This document shows positions 1 to 7,896 of a stretch of DNA of 64,000 bases, in pieces. The position numbers and the translations under genes are program-made. Each line of letters opens with the position of its first letter. Position 1 is the first letter of the stretch. The DNA lies in the NCBI RefSeq assembly GCF_018437505.1, contig NZ_CP072467.1, positions 4,178,010-4,242,009 on the forward strand. Reading direction: 5' to 3'. Under the pieces are notes generated by a model. The model saw only the letters and a list, made by a program, of their open reading frames with translations, did not search any database and was not told the origin of the DNA. The stretch comes from Spiractinospora alimapuensis. Its GTDB lineage: Bacteria > Actinomycetota > Actinomycetes > Streptosporangiales > Streptosporangiaceae.

Positions 1-146
1 CACCCCAGCGTGCCCTCCTGGCCACCAGCCACGTGATGATCGCGCACCCCTGCGCCCAGCGGGGGATGGGGCGTCTCTTCTCCGCGCACCCGCCGATCGA
101 GGAGCGCATCCGGCGGCTCCGCGCGATGGACGATTTCCGACTCTGA
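1..146 (+). CDS. htpX: M48 (HtpX-like) zinc metalloprotease, C-terminal end only
   Basis: Only the last 47 codons lie in the window; the reading frame is open to the left edge and ends in TGA. The tail contains FSAHPPIEERIRRLRAM, which closely matches the conserved C-terminus of HtpX/M48 membrane metalloproteases (typically a THPP.EERI.RL ending). The catalytic HEXXH region lies outside the window, so activity cannot be judged. HtpX proteins act in membrane protein quality control. The assignment rests on this short tail alone. Confidence 0.75.
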   Translation, partial: PQRALLATSHVMIAHPCAQRGMGRLFSAHPPIEERIRRLRAMDDFRL

Positions 147-300
147 CCCGGACACTCGCCACCGGGGCACGGACATGGGCCCGAACCAGCCACCCCACGA
201 CCGGCCAACCGTGTGGCCTCCCAGCGCGGCCCCTCTCGCCGGTGCCGCCGCGACGCGGGTGGCCGCCGGTGGCCACGGCCCGCCGGAGACGGGGTACACA

Positions 301-344
301 GACGGGGGCCGGACGCCAGTCTGAGCTGGTGTCCGGCCCCCGTC
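301..344. terminator. Strong bidirectional hairpin between htpX-like gene and TRAP operon
   Basis: A 14-bp perfect stem (GACGGGGGCCGGAC with its complement) continues inward with CCAG/CTGG. It sits just past the minus-strand stop of the TRAP permease and downstream of the plus-strand protease, so it can end both convergent transcripts. There is no clear T tract, as is common in high-GC actinomycetes. Confidence 0.75.
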
Positions 345-367
345 GTCTCTCCGTCCGCGGGGGGCGA

Positions 368-2344
368 CTACACGTCGGTCGTCACCTTGGTGTCGCGCAT
401 CCTCGCCTGCACTTGGCCGAAGATGATGGCCGCGACGACGATCGCCACTCCGATCAACGAGACCCAGCTCGGGTAGACGAGCAACAAACCACCGCCGACC
501 AACAACAACCGCTGCAACAGGGAGTCCCCGTCCTTGCGGAAGCCGATCAGGCCGGCGGCTATCGCGCCGATCCCGATCACCGCCGTCGCGAGCGCCGGTA
601 CGAAGCCCGCCAAAGTGACGTCGATCAGGAGCAGCTCCGGTTCGATCACGAACATGAACGGGACGATGAACGCCGCGATCGCGAGCTTGAACGCCGTCAC
701 TCCGGTCTTCATCGGATTGGATCGGGCCAGGCCCGACGCGGCGTACGCCGCCAGACACACGGGCGGAGTGATGTCGGCGACGATGCCGAAGTAGAAGACG
801 AACATGTGGGCGGCGATCAGCGGGACGCCGAACTCCACCAGGATCGGTGCGGCCACGGTCGCGGTGACCACGTAGTTCGCCGTGGTCGGCAGGCCCATGC
901 CGAGGACGAGGCACGCGAGTGCCGTGAGCAGCAGGATCAGGAAGAACTGGCCCTGCGCGAGGTCCAGGATGCCTCCGGCAAGCTTCCCGCCGAGCCCAGT
1001 GGTGGTGACCGTGCCGGCGATGATGCCCGCGGTGGCGCAGGCGGAGATGACCGGCAGGGCGGCCCGGGCGCCGTTCTCCATGAGACGGCCGAGCTCGGGC
1101 AGCGACATCCGGGTGTCCCGGCGGAAGAGGCTGACGACCAGTGCCGTCAGGATGCCGAACAGCGCGGCGTTGGCCGGGGAGCGGCCGGCGAGCAGCAGGC
1201 CGAGGATCACGACGAGCGGTGCGACCAGGTAGAACCGCGGCAGGAGCGCCGCGAAACGCGGCAGCATGTCCTTGGGTGAGCCGTGGACGCCGGTGCGCCG
1301 CGCCTCGAAGTGAACACTGAAGAAGAGACCGAGATAGTAGAGGGCGACGGGGATGACGGCGATCAGGATGATGTCGCTGTAGGGGACGCTCGTGTACTCC
1401 GCCATGATGAACGCCGCCGCGCCCATGACCGGCGGAACGAGCTGGCCCCCCGTGGAGGCCGTGGCCTCGACGGCACCGGCGAACTGGGGCCGGAAGCCGG
1501 CGCGTTTCATCATCGGGATGGTGAACGAACCCGAGGCGACGGTGTTGGCCACCGAGCTTCCGGACACCATGCCCTGGAGCCCGCTGGCGACGACGGCGGC
1601 CTTCGCCGTTCCCCCGGTGAATCGCCCGGTCGCGGCGAACGCGAGGTCGTTGAAGAACTGACCGATGTTCGTCTTGACGAGGATGACGCCGAAGAACAGG
1701 AAGAGGAAGATGAACGTCGACGAGACCTGGATCGGGGTGCCGAAGATCGAGCGCGAGGTGTAGTAGGACTCCGTGGCCAGTTGACGGAGGTCCAGCCCCG
1801 CGTGTCCGAAGACGGGGATGTAGGAGCCGAAGTAGCCGTAGGCCAGTGCCGCGCCCGCGATGACCACGATGGGCACGCCCACGCAGCGGCGGGTGGCCTC
1901 GAGGATGAGCAGGATGCCGGCCACGGCGATGCCGAAGTCGTAGTCGGTGAACCCGAAGATCACCGTCTCGGTGGTGAGACGTTCGTAGTTACTGACGATG
2001 TGGAAGTTGGTCCACAGCGCCAGGCCACACAGGACCACGTCGTACCACGGCACACCCGGACGGGTCGCCCACGCCTTCTTGGCGGGGTAGAGGAGGTAGA
2101 CCAGGCTCATCGCCCCGGCGACGTGAATCGCGCCCTGGATCAGGGATACGTAGTTGCCGAACAGCGCGGTGTACAACTGGAACGCGGTCAGCGCGGTACC
2201 GATCGCGAGGACGACCCATTTCCACATCCCGAGCTGGGTGCGGAAGGTGCTCTCCTGATCGTATTTGCGCAGCGTCTCCTCGAGGGTCTTGTCGTCGACC
2301 GCCTGGGCCTCACCGGAGGCAGGCTTCGCAACGTCCTCGGCCAT
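368..2344 (-). CDS. TRAP-TAXI transporter, fused small/large membrane subunit
   Basis: This 658-aa, very hydrophobic protein fits the TRAP transporter 4TM/12TM fusion family, in which the DctQ-like and DctM-like subunits are joined. The N-terminal third (about residues 40-200) carries the DctQ-like helices. The remainder is DctM-like, with glycine-rich segments such as GMVSGSSVANTVASGSFTIP and GLPTTANYVV that are typical of the family. It works with the TAXI-type binding protein encoded 62 nt upstream on the same strand. TRAP systems use an ion gradient to import organic acids; the substrate here cannot be read from sequence. The terminator at 301-344 closes the unit. Confidence 0.9.
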   Translation of the reverse strand: MAEDVAKPASGEAQAVDDKTLEETLRKYDQESTFRTQLGMWKWVVLAIGTALTAFQLYTALFGNYVSLIQGAIHVAGAMSLVYLLYPAKKAWATRPGVPWYDVVLCGLALWTNFHIVSNYERLTTETVIFGFTDYDFGIAVAGILLILEATRRCVGVPIVVIAGAALAYGYFGSYIPVFGHAGLDLRQLATESYYTSRSIFGTPIQVSSTFIFLFLFFGVILVKTNIGQFFNDLAFAATGRFTGGTAKAAVVASGLQGMVSGSSVANTVASGSFTIPMMKRAGFRPQFAGAVEATASTGGQLVPPVMGAAAFIMAEYTSVPYSDIILIAVIPVALYYLGLFFSVHFEARRTGVHGSPKDMLPRFAALLPRFYLVAPLVVILGLLLAGRSPANAALFGILTALVVSLFRRDTRMSLPELGRLMENGARAALPVISACATAGIIAGTVTTTGLGGKLAGGILDLAQGQFFLILLLTALACLVLGMGLPTTANYVVTATVAAPILVEFGVPLIAAHMFVFYFGIVADITPPVCLAAYAASGLARSNPMKTGVTAFKLAIAAFIVPFMFVIEPELLLIDVTLAGFVPALATAVIGIGAIAAGLIGFRKDGDSLLQRLLLVGGGLLLVYPSWVSLIGVAIVVAAIIFGQVQARMRDTKVTTDV

Positions 2345-2406
2345 TCAGCGGCTCCTTGGCGAGAGTGTGCGGGCCGGCTGGTCCCTGCCGGCCCGCGACG
2401 GGTTGA

Positions 2407-3420
2407 TTAGTCCAGCAGGCCTTGCTCTTCGAAGTACCGCTCCGAACCCGGGTGGAAGGGAACATCGCCCTGTCCGAGCAGGGCGTCCTCGATGTCGATC
2501 AGTTCGCCCTGGGCCATGGTGATCGCGTCGGCGTTCTCGTAGAGGCTCTTGGTGATCTCGTAGCCGAGGTCCTCGCTGATCTGGTTCGTGGAGCCGTACA
2601 CGGCCGCGAACACCGAGATCGTGCTCACCGGCTCGTCGAGGAAGTCGTAGATCTCCGGAGTGATCTCGTACTCCTCGAAGTTCGTCTCCTCGACGATGCT
2701 CTGGAGCTCGTCGCCCTCGATCGGAACGAGCTTGACGTCGCCGGCGGTGCTCTGGAGCTCCTGGAGGCTGGCCGCGGGGGCGCCGAGGATCTCGATGGAG
2801 GCGTCGGCGTTGCCGTCCTGCAGCTTGCTCCGCGCGTCGTCGAACCCTTCCTCGAGCGGGGTGTAGTCACCCTCCTCGATCCCGTGCGCCGACAGGATGG
2901 CCTCCGCCGCCTGGCGCGTTCCGCCCCCGGGGGGTCCCACGGCGACGGTCTTGCCCTCGAGGTCGGCCACGGAGTCGATGCCGTTGGACTCCAGGGTGAT
3001 GACCTGGGCCGCCTCGGGGTAGAGCTGGCCCATGAATCCGGCGTTCTCCACCTGGGCGCCGTCGAAGTCACCCTCTCCGTTCGCGGCCTCGATCGCGGTG
3101 TTGGTCTGCGCGATGCCCAGTTGCAGCTCGTCCCGCGCGATCATCGCGAGGTTCTCCACCGAAGCGCCGGTCTCGACCGCGCTGACCTGGAGTCCGTCCT
3201 CGTCGATGTTGTCCTCGAAGATGTTGGCGTACTCCTGCCCGAGCGGGTAGTAGACACCGCCTACACTTCCCGTGCCGAGTTGCAGGCTCGAGGTGAAGTT
3301 CTCCTCCGGCTCCGCCGAACCACCGTCGTCGCCGCAGGCGACCAGCGTCGCGGGCAGGACGGCAGCGGCCACGAGCGCGCCTACGCTCCGGTGCTTCCGG
3401 TTGGTCCATGCCTTGCGCAT
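2407..3420 (-). CDS. TAXI-family TRAP solute-binding lipoprotein
   Basis: The protein has 337 aa. It begins with a basic stretch, a hydrophobic core and the lipobox TLVAC (Cys29), so it is a predicted lipoprotein anchored outside the membrane. After a short acidic linker it has LQLGTGSVGGVYYPLGQ, the characteristic start of TAXI (TRAP-associated extracytoplasmic immunogenic) binding proteins, followed by GPPGGGTRQAAEAIL in the second lobe. It delivers the substrate to the fused permease encoded next to it. A ribosome-binding site (GAAAGGGG) precedes the ATG. TAXI proteins often bind small carboxylates or amino acids; the ligand is unknown here. Confidence 0.92.
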   Translation of the reverse strand: MRKAWTNRKHRSVGALVAAAVLPATLVACGDDGGSAEPEENFTSSLQLGTGSVGGVYYPLGQEYANIFEDNIDEDGLQVSAVETGASVENLAMIARDELQLGIAQTNTAIEAANGEGDFDGAQVENAGFMGQLYPEAAQVITLESNGIDSVADLEGKTVAVGPPGGGTRQAAEAILSAHGIEEGDYTPLEEGFDDARSKLQDGNADASIEILGAPAASLQELQSTAGDVKLVPIEGDELQSIVEETNFEEYEITPEIYDFLDEPVSTISVFAAVYGSTNQISEDLGYEITKSLYENADAITMAQGELIDIEDALLGQGDVPFHPGSERYFEEQGLLD

Positions 3421-3824
3421 GATGTGCCCCTTTCGTCCTTGTTTGGGGTCTCGTCAACGTGGGACGTGCAGCCGCCACATGGAGGAGGCCAGCCATCGAT
3501 GGCCTTCTGTGCAGGTGCTGCGATTGTGGTCGGGTGACCACCACTGGGGCAACTTGCCCCAGAAAGGATGATTAGTCCAGTCGCGTGTCCGCCCGATGCG
3601 ACGCGGCGGACCAGCGAGGCACGGCCCCGCGGTCTCGCGGAGGCGTTCCAGGGACGCTGGCGCCGCGGCGGGTCCGTCGTGACCGGATCTCCGCGGGTCC
3701 CTGTTCCAAACGACCAGCGCCACAGGGGATGAGGACACTGCTCGGGTCGTCGATGAGCAATCTCTCTCCCCATCGGTCCAATGTGGGCTGATGAGGGACT
3801 TTAAGCCGCGAGACGAGGGTACTG

Positions 3825-3845
3825 GATCATCCTTCAAGGATGATC
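3825..3845. repeat. 21-bp perfect palindrome, possible operator
   Basis: Arms GATCATCCTT and AAGGATGATC surround a single C. It lies in the 580-bp gene-free stretch 3421-4001 between the TRAP operon start and the end of yajQ. It is AT-richer than its surroundings, which is unusual for a chance palindrome here. The regulator is unknown. Confidence 0.5.
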
Positions 3846-3856
3846 TCCAAGTTGTG

Positions 3857-3878
3857 ATGGAACACAAATGGAACACAA
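3857..3878 (+). repeat. Tandem 11-bp direct repeat
   Basis: ATGGAACACAA occurs twice back to back, 11 nt (one helical turn) apart, beginning 12 nt after the palindrome at 3825-3845. It could be paired protein-binding sites upstream of the TRAP operon, or a chance duplication. The rest of 3421-4001 shows nothing recognisable. Confidence 0.45.
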
Positions 3879-3882
3879 TGCG

Positions 3883-3919
3883 TCGGCCGGGGCGGGGTGC
3901 GTTCACCCGCCCCGGCCGA
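3883..3919. terminator. GC-rich hairpin downstream of yajQ
   Basis: A 14-bp perfect stem (TCGGCCGGGGCGGG and its complement) with a 9-nt loop lies about 80 nt past the stop of the minus-strand yajQ gene. It is a likely terminator for that transcript. Confidence 0.65.
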
Positions 3920-4001
3920 GAGGGGTCGCATCACCGCGCGTGCGGGCACGGTCCGCGTTCGCGCGGCGCGCCGATGGGCGCGGGCGCCCTATGGTTCGCC
4001 G

Positions 4002-4496
4002 CTACCGGTAGTTGACGAACTGCAGCGCGACGTCGAGGTCCTTCTCCTTCAGGATGGTCATGACCTCCTGCAGGTCATCCTTCTTCTTCGAGGTGACCCG
4101 CAGTTCGTCACCCTGGATCTGGGGCTTCACACCCTTGGGGCCCTCGTCGCGGATGATCTTCGAGACCTTCTTCGCGTCCTCGGTCGAGATCCCCTCCTTC
4201 AGGGAGATCATCACGCGGTACTCCTTACCGGAGGCGCGTGGCTCCCCGACCTCGGTCGCCTTGAGCGAGACACCGCGCTTGACCAGCTTGGTCTCGAAGA
4301 CGTCCACCACCGCCTTGGCGCGCTGTTCGGCGTTGGCCCGAATCTCCACCGCCTGGTCCCCCGACCAGGTGATGGAGGCGCCCGTACCGCGGAAGTCGAA
4401 CCGCTGCGCGATCTCCTTGGCCGTCTGCTGCAGCGCGTTGTCGACCTCCTGCCGGTCGAGCTTGGACACGATGTCGAAGCTGGATTCCGCAGCCAC
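4002..4496 (-). CDS. yajQ: YajQ family nucleotide-binding protein (DUF520)
   Basis: From the GTG at 4496 the product is 164 aa, the usual length of the YajQ family, and starts (M)[17 protein letters not shown], the conserved YajQ N-terminus. A GGAGGTGA ribosome-binding site lies 11 nt upstream; the longer ATG start at 4535 would add 13 atypical residues. Other family hallmarks are FDFRGT near residue 43 and the C-terminal LQFVNYR. YajQ proteins have two ferredoxin-like domains; some members have been shown to bind cyclic di-GMP and act with a transcription factor, while others are known only to bind nucleotides. Which role applies here is unknown. Confidence 0.93.
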   Translation of the reverse strand: MAAESSFDIVSKLDRQEVDNALQQTAKEIAQRFDFRGTGASITWSGDQAVEIRANAEQRAKAVVDVFETKLVKRGVSLKATEVGEPRASGKEYRVMISLKEGISTEDAKKVSKIIRDEGPKGVKPQIQGDELRVTSKKKDDLQEVMTILKEKDLDVALQFVNYR

Positions 4497-4628
4497 GAAC
4501 GAACTCACCTCCGGGACGATGGGATATGGCCCCAAAGCTTAGCCCCCACCACTTCGGACGCCCAGTCAACCGGCCACGCGCCCCACCAGACCGCCGCGCC
4601 CGCCGACGACCGTCGCCCACGAATCGAT

Positions 4629-4658
4629 TTCACCCTCGGCCGCCATTTCAGCTATCCT
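4629..4658 (+). promoter_or_regulatory. Likely sigma-70-type promoter of tRNA-Tyr
   Basis: TTCACC, an 18-nt spacer and TATCCT lie just upstream of tRNA-Tyr; the start would fall about 25 nt before the mature 5' end. Confidence 0.6.
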
Positions 4659-4689
4659 CGTACCGCAGCGGCGCCAAGGCGCCGCTCAC

Positions 4690-4774
4690 GGCAGGTTGCC
4701 CGAGTGGCCAAAGGGAACGGTCTGTAAAACCGTCGGCTCAGCCTACGTTGGTTCGAACCCAACACCTGCCACCA
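4690..4774 (+). tRNA. tRNA-Tyr (anticodon GTA)
   Basis: A class II tRNA with a long variable arm. The acceptor stem is GGCAGGT/ACCTGCC, the anticodon stem-loop is ACGGT-CTGTAAA-ACCGT, the T-loop is TTCGAAC, and CCA is encoded. It is followed at once by its own terminator. Confidence 0.97.
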
Positions 4775-4779
4775 CATCG

Positions 4780-4819
4780 AACACCCCGTGACCAGTGGTA
4801 TTGGGTCACGGGGTGTTTT
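4780..4819 (+). terminator. Intrinsic terminator after tRNA-Tyr
   Basis: A 14-bp stem beginning AACACCCCGTGACC, a short loop and the complementary arm ending GGGGTGTT are followed by TT, 6 nt after the CCA end. Confidence 0.85.
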
Positions 4820-4900
4820 CGTCGCGTCCGGGAGTGTCCGGCGGGGGCCGGGAACATACGGCGGTTCGCGGCGAATACGCGGCGAAACTCGGCGCCTCAC

Positions 4901-5470
4901 TCACCCGCAGTGGGCGCGCAGGCCCCGGTCGGCGAAGTCGACGAGCCACTCGAAGCTGTCGTCGATGTCGGTGCTCCACTGGAAGCCGTTGGTCGCCTCC
5001 AGGGTGGCGAAGCCGTGGAAGAGGCTGCGGAGCGTGCGGAGGGCGTGATCGACGTCCGGTTCGTCGATCTCGTAGCCACGGAGAACCGCCATGAACGCGC
5101 TGAGCAGGCGTTGGCTCGCCGTGGCGAGGGGATCGTCCGGGCCGGACGGCTCCATGCCGATCGTCGCGGTGTAGCGGCCGGGGTGTTGCACGACGAAGGC
5201 GCGGAAGGCGCGGGCGGCGGCGGCCAGGGCGTCTCGGCCCGCGTACCCCTGGACCGCGCCGCCGACCGCGTCGGCGGCCTGGACCAGGGCGAGGGCGGCG
5301 ATGCGCCGGTTGAGATCCTCCTGGCCACCCACGTGCTTGTACAGGGAGGGTGCCCGCACACCGACCCGTTCGGCCAGCAGTCCCATGGTGACGTTCGCGA
5401 AACCCACCTCGTCGGCGAGAGTCGCGCCGGCGGCGACCACCGCCGTCGGGTCCAGACCGGCCCTAGCCAT
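4901..5470 (-). CDS. TetR/AcrR family transcriptional regulator
   Basis: The ATG at 5470 gives 189 aa, beginning MARAGLDPTAVVAAGATLAD. The helix-turn-helix is at about residues 20-50 (VTMGLLAERVGVRAPSLYKH), typical of TetR. The C-terminal half with HPGRYTATIG and TLRSLFHGFATLE resembles the TetR_C/WHG ligand domain. The start overlaps the last codons and stop of the upstream hydrolase gene by 8 nt (ATGGCTAG), so translation is probably coupled. It most likely represses the hydrolase-regulator operon through the palindromes at 6311-6349. The effector is unknown. Confidence 0.9.
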   Translation of the reverse strand: MARAGLDPTAVVAAGATLADEVGFANVTMGLLAERVGVRAPSLYKHVGGQEDLNRRIAALALVQAADAVGGAVQGYAGRDALAAAARAFRAFVVQHPGRYTATIGMEPSGPDDPLATASQRLLSAFMAVLRGYEIDEPDVDHALRTLRSLFHGFATLEATNGFQWSTDIDDSFEWLVDFADRGLRAHCG

Positions 5471-6299
5471 GGTGGGTGTCCGATCGAAGGAAGGCGAGCA
5501 CGAGAGACACCACGTCCTCTGGGAACTGGTCGTGTGGGTAGTGGCCGGCACCGTCGATCATCTCAAGGCGACCGAGGCCGGTCGGCAGGGCGTCGACGAC
5601 CGCGGCTCCTTCCGCGTGGGGGTCGGTCCAGTCGGGATCGAGAGTGCCCATGACGACCAGGGTCGGGCTCTGGACGTTCCCGAGCTGTGCGCCCGCGTCG
5701 GTGGGCGCGCTGCGGCCCATGTTCCGAAGGGCGTTCATCCGGCCCGGCTCCCGGAGCATGGAGTCGATACGGTCGAGCCGTTCGTCCCAGTGGGCCGGAC
5801 GGTCGCCCGGATAGGCGACGTGGAGGTAGGAGCGCCAGAGGGCCACGCTGCCGAGGAGACTCGTGCCGAGCAGCCGGAGCAGGGCCCGCCTGAAGGGGCG
5901 CACTCGCAGGTCTCCGAGGTAGAGCGACTGCGCACGAGTGAACGGTGCCAGTTCGACGACCGCGGTGACCTGCGCGGGTTCCTTCGCGGCGGCGATGGTG
6001 GCGGCGCCTCCGGATATCGAGTGGCCGACCAGCACGGCCGGACCTCCGAGGTGGTGGATCACGGCGAGAAGGTCGCCGGCGATGGCGGTACGGCTCCACT
6101 CGGGCCAGTCGACGCTGGATTCACCGAATCCACGGAGGTCAACGGCCGCGACCCGGTATCCGGCGGCCACCAGTGGCGGGATCATCGCGTGGTACGCGGC
6201 ACGGCTGTCACCCATGCCGTGGGCGAGGAGGACCAGTGGGCCGTCCCCCGCCACCTCGTACGCGATCGTGCCGCCCGCGACGTTGAGGTACTCGGTCAT
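5463..6299 (-). CDS. Alpha/beta-fold hydrolase
   Basis: The 278-aa product has the full alpha/beta hydrolase layout: oxyanion HGMG near residue 27, nucleophile elbow GHSISGG (Ser about residue 94), the catalytic acid in VVMGTLDPDW, and the catalytic His in DGAGHYPHDQFPEDV. It resembles small soluble esterases or C-C hydrolases; the substrate cannot be told from sequence. A GAGGAGG ribosome-binding site precedes the ATG. It is the first gene of a two-gene operon with a TetR regulator and lies directly behind two AT-rich palindromes, so it is probably induced by a compound related to its substrate. Confidence 0.9.
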   Translation of the reverse strand: MTEYLNVAGGTIAYEVAGDGPLVLLAHGMGDSRAAYHAMIPPLVAAGYRVAAVDLRGFGESSVDWPEWSRTAIAGDLLAVIHHLGGPAVLVGHSISGGAATIAAAKEPAQVTAVVELAPFTRAQSLYLGDLRVRPFRRALLRLLGTSLLGSVALWRSYLHVAYPGDRPAHWDERLDRIDSMLREPGRMNALRNMGRSAPTDAGAQLGNVQSPTLVVMGTLDPDWTDPHAEGAAVVDALPTGLGRLEMIDGAGHYPHDQFPEDVVSLVLAFLRSDTHHG

Positions 6300-6310
6300 G
6301 AATCCTCCTC

Positions 6311-6349
6311 TAGCTAATGTTCATAGCTACAAGCTAATCTCATTAGCTT
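6311..6349 (-). promoter_or_regulatory. Two adjacent inverted repeats, likely TetR operators
   Basis: TAGCTA-N7-TAGCTA at 6311-6329 is followed after one base by AAGCTAAT-CTC-ATTAGCTT at 6331-6349. Both contain the core AGCTA and lie 12-50 nt upstream of the hydrolase ATG. The AT content contrasts sharply with the flanks. The spacing suits two TetR dimers; the link to the neighbouring TetR gene is inference. Confidence 0.75.
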
Positions 6350-6448
6350 TAGGTGTCAAATGCCCTCTGAGCAGGGGCAATCGACATGTTCAGACCGAGT
6401 GGGTCCGACCGTTCGACGGTGCGGGAACGGGAGGACGGGGGCGCGGTC

Positions 6449-7834
6449 CTATCCGGCCGCCGGGATCGGGTGGTTGGCGCGGAGCCGTTCGTGGGGGTCG
6501 GTTCGGGCCTTCACGTGGGTGAGACGCTGGTAGTCGTCGGCCGAGTAGCCCTCCCGGACCTGGTCCGGGGTCAGGAACCCGTAGCTGAAGTTCAGGCCGC
6601 GGCCCAGGTGGTGACGCCGAAACGGCTCGGTGAGTTCGGTGCGTAGGGTGTGGGTCGCCTCTTCCACACTCGGGTCGACCAGGTTCAGGACGGTCAGTGA
6701 GTGGGTGGCCGCGCGGTGGCCCACCGCGTTGGGGACCTCCGGAGTTCGGGCGAGGCCGCCGCCGAGGTGCCGCAGCGAAATGACCGTCAGCGCCGGTGCG
6801 GAGGTGCCGGAACGCCCCGGCAGTGCGTCCAGGGCGTCGGTGTCCAACTCCGAGACCAGCAGGTTCTCCGACGCGTAGGCGTGAGGCTCGGTCGGCTCGT
6901 CGAACACCGATCCGGACGCGGAGAAGGGCAGCTCCCGGAGTGTGTCTATGACGACGGGGCCGAGGCCACGAAGCGGCCGAACGAGATCCTCCCCGTCCTG
7001 CGGTGAGCCGAGCCACACCGCCTGCACCTGCGCGACGTGGCGCCCACGCAACACCTCGGGGAGAGCGGGGAGGTCAGGCATCGGCATCATCGTGACCCCC
7101 GAGGTCATCCCGTCGGGCAGCGTGGCGGTCCACTCCCGCCACCCGGCCAGCACGTGGGGGACCTGGGCGACGTCGAAGTAGAGCGAACCCCCGTAGATAC
7201 GGCTGATCGGGAAGAGGTCGATCTCCATCTCGGTGACGATCCCGAAGTTCCCCCCGCCGCCGCGCACCGCCCAGAAGAGGTCGGACTCGTGGTCGGGGGA
7301 CACGTGCACCGATCGGCCGTCGGGGGTCACGAGGTCGAGCCCGCGGACGTGGTCCGCGGCGTAGCCGTACTGTCGTGCGGCGAGGCTGAGACCACCACCG
7401 AGGGTGTAGGACACCGCTCCCACCGACGGCAGACTGCCCGACAGCGGCGCCAGGCCGTGAGGAGCCGCCGCGTCGATCACGTCCTGCCACGTCGCGCCGG
7501 CCTGGAGCGTCGCGGTGCGGGTGTCCGGGCGCACCCGTACCCCGTTCAGCCTCCCCGTCGTGACCAGGACACCTCCGGTGAGCGGCGTGCCGAGACCGTG
7601 TCCGGTGGCTTGGACCGCGATGGTGGAGTCGAAGGTGGACGCCAACTCCACGCCAGCACGGACGTCCGGCTCTCCGGCCGCGACGATCACCACGTCGGGC
7701 CGGTGCGTCGCGCGCCGCTGGAACCCCGAGCGGGCGTCGTCGAAGGCGGAGGTCTCGGGCGTGTGGACGCCGCCCAGGACGCGGGGTCGGAGGGAGTTGG
7801 CTGCGGCGATGAGATTCACGTGAGGTGCGGTCAT
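6449..7834 (-). CDS. FAD-binding oxidoreductase, berberine-bridge-enzyme type
   Basis: With the ATG at 7834 the product is 461 aa. An N-terminal PCMH-type FAD domain carries ATGHGLGTPLTGG, whose His may bind FAD covalently, plus LGGGLSLAARQYG and VRGGGGNFGIVTEMEIDLFPI. The C-terminus NFSYGFLTPDQVREGYSADDYQ... is BBE-like. The Cys that gives a second covalent flavin link in many relatives is not seen: the segment reads SGSLPSVGAVSYTLGGG. Such enzymes oxidise alcohols, sugars or alkaloid-like compounds. It is divergent from the WYL regulator, with a large palindrome between them. Confidence 0.88.
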   Translation of the reverse strand: MTAPHVNLIAAANSLRPRVLGGVHTPETSAFDDARSGFQRRATHRPDVVIVAAGEPDVRAGVELASTFDSTIAVQATGHGLGTPLTGGVLVTTGRLNGVRVRPDTRTATLQAGATWQDVIDAAAPHGLAPLSGSLPSVGAVSYTLGGGLSLAARQYGYAADHVRGLDLVTPDGRSVHVSPDHESDLFWAVRGGGGNFGIVTEMEIDLFPISRIYGGSLYFDVAQVPHVLAGWREWTATLPDGMTSGVTMMPMPDLPALPEVLRGRHVAQVQAVWLGSPQDGEDLVRPLRGLGPVVIDTLRELPFSASGSVFDEPTEPHAYASENLLVSELDTDALDALPGRSGTSAPALTVISLRHLGGGLARTPEVPNAVGHRAATHSLTVLNLVDPSVEEATHTLRTELTEPFRRHHLGRGLNFSYGFLTPDQVREGYSADDYQRLTHVKARTDPHERLRANHPIPAAG

Positions 7835-7849
7835 GACCGTCACCGTAGG

Positions 7850-7882
7850 ACGTCTTGCGGCCACATCCTGGCCGCAACACGT
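7850..7882. promoter_or_regulatory. 33-bp palindrome in divergent promoter region, likely operator
   Basis: Arms ACGT-N-TTGCGGCC and GGCCGCAA-N-ACGT are separated by 7 nt, with 12 of 13 arm positions complementary. It fills the middle of the 62-bp gap between the oxidoreductase start (7834) and the WYL regulator start (7897). It is placed to let one protein control both genes. Confidence 0.75.
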
Positions 7883-7896
7883 GGCAGCCTGAGGTC

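Noticed and set aside
1283-2410. 375-codon frame opposite the TRAP permease
   Set aside because: A charged shadow of a long membrane-protein gene; no family features.
2403-3585. 12-base repeat TGATTAGTCCAG near 2403 and near 3572
   Set aside because: Many 12-base matches are expected by chance in 64 kb; there are no flanking signs of a duplication or insertion sequence.
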